Part shown: piece after piece, positions 5,730 to 7,170 of the stretch
Numbering within the stretch: position 1 is the stretch's first letter
Layout of the letters: every line of letters begins with the position of its first letter
NCBI GenBank assembly: GCA_033720695.1
Contig: JAWWCA010000184.1
Location: forward strand, 1 to 7,170
From: DATGQT01 sp033720695
Lineage (GTDB): Bacteria; Bacteroidota; Rhodothermia; Rhodothermales; Rubricoccaceae
Direction of reading: 5' to 3'
DNA length: 7,170 bases
The notes under the pieces: generated by a model
What the model was told of the DNA's origin: nothing
The model's input: the letters and a program-made list of their open reading frames with translations, nothing else
Database searches by the model: none
Program-made: the position numbers and the translations under genes

Positions 5730-6755
5730 GTGCGCCGACTCCTCCTCCCCCTCCTCGCGGCCGCGCTCCTCGCCGCCTGCGCCACCGACGACCGCGAGCG
5801 GATCGTCGTGTACTCCCCCCACGGCCAGGAGATGCTGGCCGCCTACGAGGCCGCCTACGAGGCCGAGCACCCCGACGTGGACGTGGTGTGGCTCGACATG
5901 GGCTCGCAGGACGCTTACGACCGCCTCCGCACCGAGCGCGCCAACCCCCAGGCGAGCCTCTGGTGGGGCGCCCCCCAGACCCTCTTCGCCCAGGCCGCCG
6001 AGGAGGGCCTCCTCGCCTCCTACGCCCCGTCGTGGGCCAGCGCGGTCGCGCCCGAGGCGCGCGACCCCCTGGACCGGTGGTACGGCACCTTCCTCACCCC
6101 GGAGGTCATCGCCTACAACACTGAGGCGGTCGACTCGGCCGCGGCGCCGGCCGACTGGGACGACCTCCTCAGCGCGCGGTGGCGGGGCCGCGTCGTCATC
6201 CGGAGCCCCCTCGCCTCGGGCACCATGCGCACGATCTTCGGGGCCATGATCCTGCGGCAGCCGTCGGAGGCGGAGGGCTTCCGGTGGCTCGCCCGCCTCG
6301 ACGAGAACACCGACGACTACCCCGCCGACCCCACGCAGCTCTACCTCAAGCTCGCCCGGGGCGAGGGCGACGTCACGCTGTGGAACCTCCCCGACATCGC
6401 CCTCCAGGCGCAGGACAACGGCTACCCCTTCGGCTGGCGGATCCCCACCTCCGGCACGCCCGTGGTCGTCGACGCCATCGCGATCCCGGAGGGAGCGCCC
6501 AACCGGGCCCTCGCCGAGGCGTTCTACGAGTTCGTGACCACTCGGGAAGCGCTCGTGGACCAGGCCCGCCGATTCCACCGCATCCCGGCCCGCACCGACG
6601 TGCCGACCGACAGCCTCCCCGCGTGGATGCAGGGCCTCGACCTCCGCCCGATGCCGCTCGACTGGGCACGCCTCGCGGCGAAGGAGCAAGAATGGATGCA
6701 GACGTGGGACGAGCGCATCCGCGGGCGCGGCGAGGACTACCTTCGCGCCCCCTGA
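5730..6755 (+). CDS. Family 1 solute-binding lipoprotein (iron/thiamine-type ABC transport)
   Basis: Encodes 341 residues from a GTG start. The first 17 residues are a lipoprotein signal: MRRLLLPLLAAALLAAC, with lipobox LAAC and the lipidated Cys17. The mature part matches the binding-protein cluster that includes FbpA/AfuA/FutA-type iron and related substrate proteins: RIVVYSPHGQEML (24-36), DVVWLDMGSQDAYDRLRTE (51-69), ANPQASLWWGAP (71-82), GTFLTPEVIAYNTE (119-132), DWDDLL plus WRGRVVIRSP (142-160) and SGTPVVVDAIAIPEGAPN (241-258). No paired tyrosines of ferric-ion-binding proteins are evident at the expected place, so iron is not established as the substrate. No permease or ATPase gene adjoins, so it would have to serve a transporter encoded elsewhere or act otherwise. 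GTG at 5730 is chosen because no in-frame ATG precedes the signal sequence; the C-rich G4-capable tract lies immediately before it. Confidence 0.85.
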   Translation: MRRLLLPLLAAALLAACATDDRERIVVYSPHGQEMLAAYEAAYEAEHPDVDVVWLDMGSQDAYDRLRTERANPQASLWWGAPQTLFAQAAEEGLLASYAPSWASAVAPEARDPLDRWYGTFLTPEVIAYNTEAVDSAAAPADWDDLLSARWRGRVVIRSPLASGTMRTIFGAMILRQPSEAEGFRWLARLDENTDDYPADPTQLYLKLARGEGDVTLWNLPDIALQAQDNGYPFGWRIPTSGTPVVVDAIAIPEGAPNRALAEAFYEFVTTREALVDQARRFHRIPARTDVPTDSLPAWMQGLDLRPMPLDWARLAAKEQEWMQTWDERIRGRGEDYLRAP

Positions 6756-6799
6756 GCGGGACCGCGTGACCTGGGTCGGTGGTCGAGCGGCTCTCCCGC
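6756..6799 (+). terminator. Imperfect GC-rich stem-loop after the solute-binding gene
   Basis: Starting at the base after the TGA, GCGGGACCGC (6756-6765) pairs with GCGG (6787-6790) and TCCCGC (6794-6799) across a 3-nt bulge. An inner GACC/GGTC stem (6768-6771/6781-6784) extends it, with a 9-nt loop. There is no T run after it, so it may be a U-poor terminator, a 3'-end stabiliser, or part of the leader of the next gene. No promoter-like box is visible in the 62-bp gap. Confidence 0.35.
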
Positions 6800-6817
6800 A
6801 CCTCCTCCCACACCCCG

Positions 6818-7170
6818 ATGCCCCTGACCCTCCGCCCGCGCCCCGCCGCGCTGCTCCTCGCCCTCCTCACCCTCGCCGCCTGCGACTCCGCCGGGGAGGA
6901 CGAGGCCGCGTTCACCGCCACCCTCTCCGGCGCCGTCGACGCCCGGCTCGAAGGGGAGGCCTCCTTCGGGACCGACGCCGAGGCCGGCGCGCTGCGGTTC
7001 CTGATCCTCCTCCAGGCCGACGAGGACCGCAGCGGCGGCGTCGAAGGCAGCGTCGGCTTCTACGTCGACGGCGAGACCCGGCCCGCGGAGGGGACGTACG
7101 CCGTCGGCGAGGCGGACGGCACCGCCGCCCTCATCGTGCTCGTGGACGCCCAGGGCTCGCTCTCGCTGAC
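6818..7170 (+). CDS. N-terminal part of an unrecognised lipoprotein (runs off the window)
   Basis: An ATG at 6818 in CCCG-ATG context opens a frame that stays open to the end of the window: 117 complete codons. MPLTLRPRPAALLLALLTLAAC is a basic-then-hydrophobic signal sequence with lipobox LAAC and lipidated Cys22. The residues after it, DSAGEDEAAF, include Asp at +2 and an acidic stretch resembling the export signal of Bacteroidota surface lipoproteins. The mature part (FTATLSGAVDARLEGEASFG, RFLILLQADEDRSGG, VGFYVDGETRPAEGTYAVGE) alternates strand-like and turn-like segments, suggesting an all-beta domain of a sort common in uncharacterised Rhodothermota/Bacteroidota lipoproteins. I do not recognise a named family, and no catalytic residue can be pointed to. 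It is 62 bp after the solute-binding gene and could be cotranscribed with it. Confidence 0.8.
   Translation, partial: MPLTLRPRPAALLLALLTLAACDSAGEDEAAFTATLSGAVDARLEGEASFGTDAEAGALRFLILLQADEDRSGGVEGSVGFYVDGETRPAEGTYAVGEADGTAALIVLVDAQGSLSL

Noticed and set aside
5496..6689. Minus-strand open frame of 397 codons opposite the solute-binding gene
   Set aside because: Antisense to a gene with lipobox and family motifs; low-complexity Gly/Arg/Val/Glu translation.

Overview
The window looks like chromosomal DNA of a very GC-rich bacterium, most likely in the Bacteroidota/Rhodothermota sphere (Rubricoccaceae- or Salinibacter-like). This placement is an inference. It rests on a Bacteroidota-type -7 box (TATGTTTG) before the helicase gene and a near match (TACCTTGG) before a small gene. 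No gene has a recognisable Shine-Dalgarno sequence, and start codons are instead preceded by C-rich tracts (CCCG-ATG at four genes). Two lipoproteins have LAAC lipoboxes, and a pseudopilin-like protein is of a kind I associate with this group. Third codon positions are almost all G or C, so long open frames on the wrong strand are common and were discarded.

Layout. Positions 1-126 hold no gene: they contain a 14-C run and a 31-G run that may be partly a sequencing or assembly artefact. One minus-strand gene (127-678) encodes a small single-pass pseudopilin-like protein. It diverges from a plus-strand series across a 293-bp gap that carries a GC-rich palindrome and the helicase promoter. The plus-strand series is: a complete UvrD/PcrA-type helicase (972-3392); a DUF4235-like small membrane protein (3484-3750); an MltF-like membrane-bound lytic transglycosylase with a solute-binding sensor domain (3808-5307); a small, very acidic helical protein resembling the antitoxin of an orphan toxin-antitoxin pair (5435-5665); an iron/thiamine-type family 1 solute-binding lipoprotein with no transporter genes beside it (5730-6755); and the start of a second, unrecognised lipoprotein that runs off the window (6818 to the end).

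The genes do not form one pathway. The helicase acts in DNA repair; most of the others are envelope proteins (inner-membrane, peptidoglycan-remodelling, lipoproteins). Spacings of 57-127 bp and a likely internal promoter suggest several short transcription units rather than one operon. I see no CRISPR array, tRNA, rRNA, transposase or defence system. The most unusual signals are in the gaps: a 39-nt near-perfect hairpin overlapped by an 18-codon reading frame whose stop overlaps the DUF4235 start; a partly similar sequence near 5325-5364; a G-quadruplex-capable tract abutting a GTG start; and the homopolymers at the left edge.
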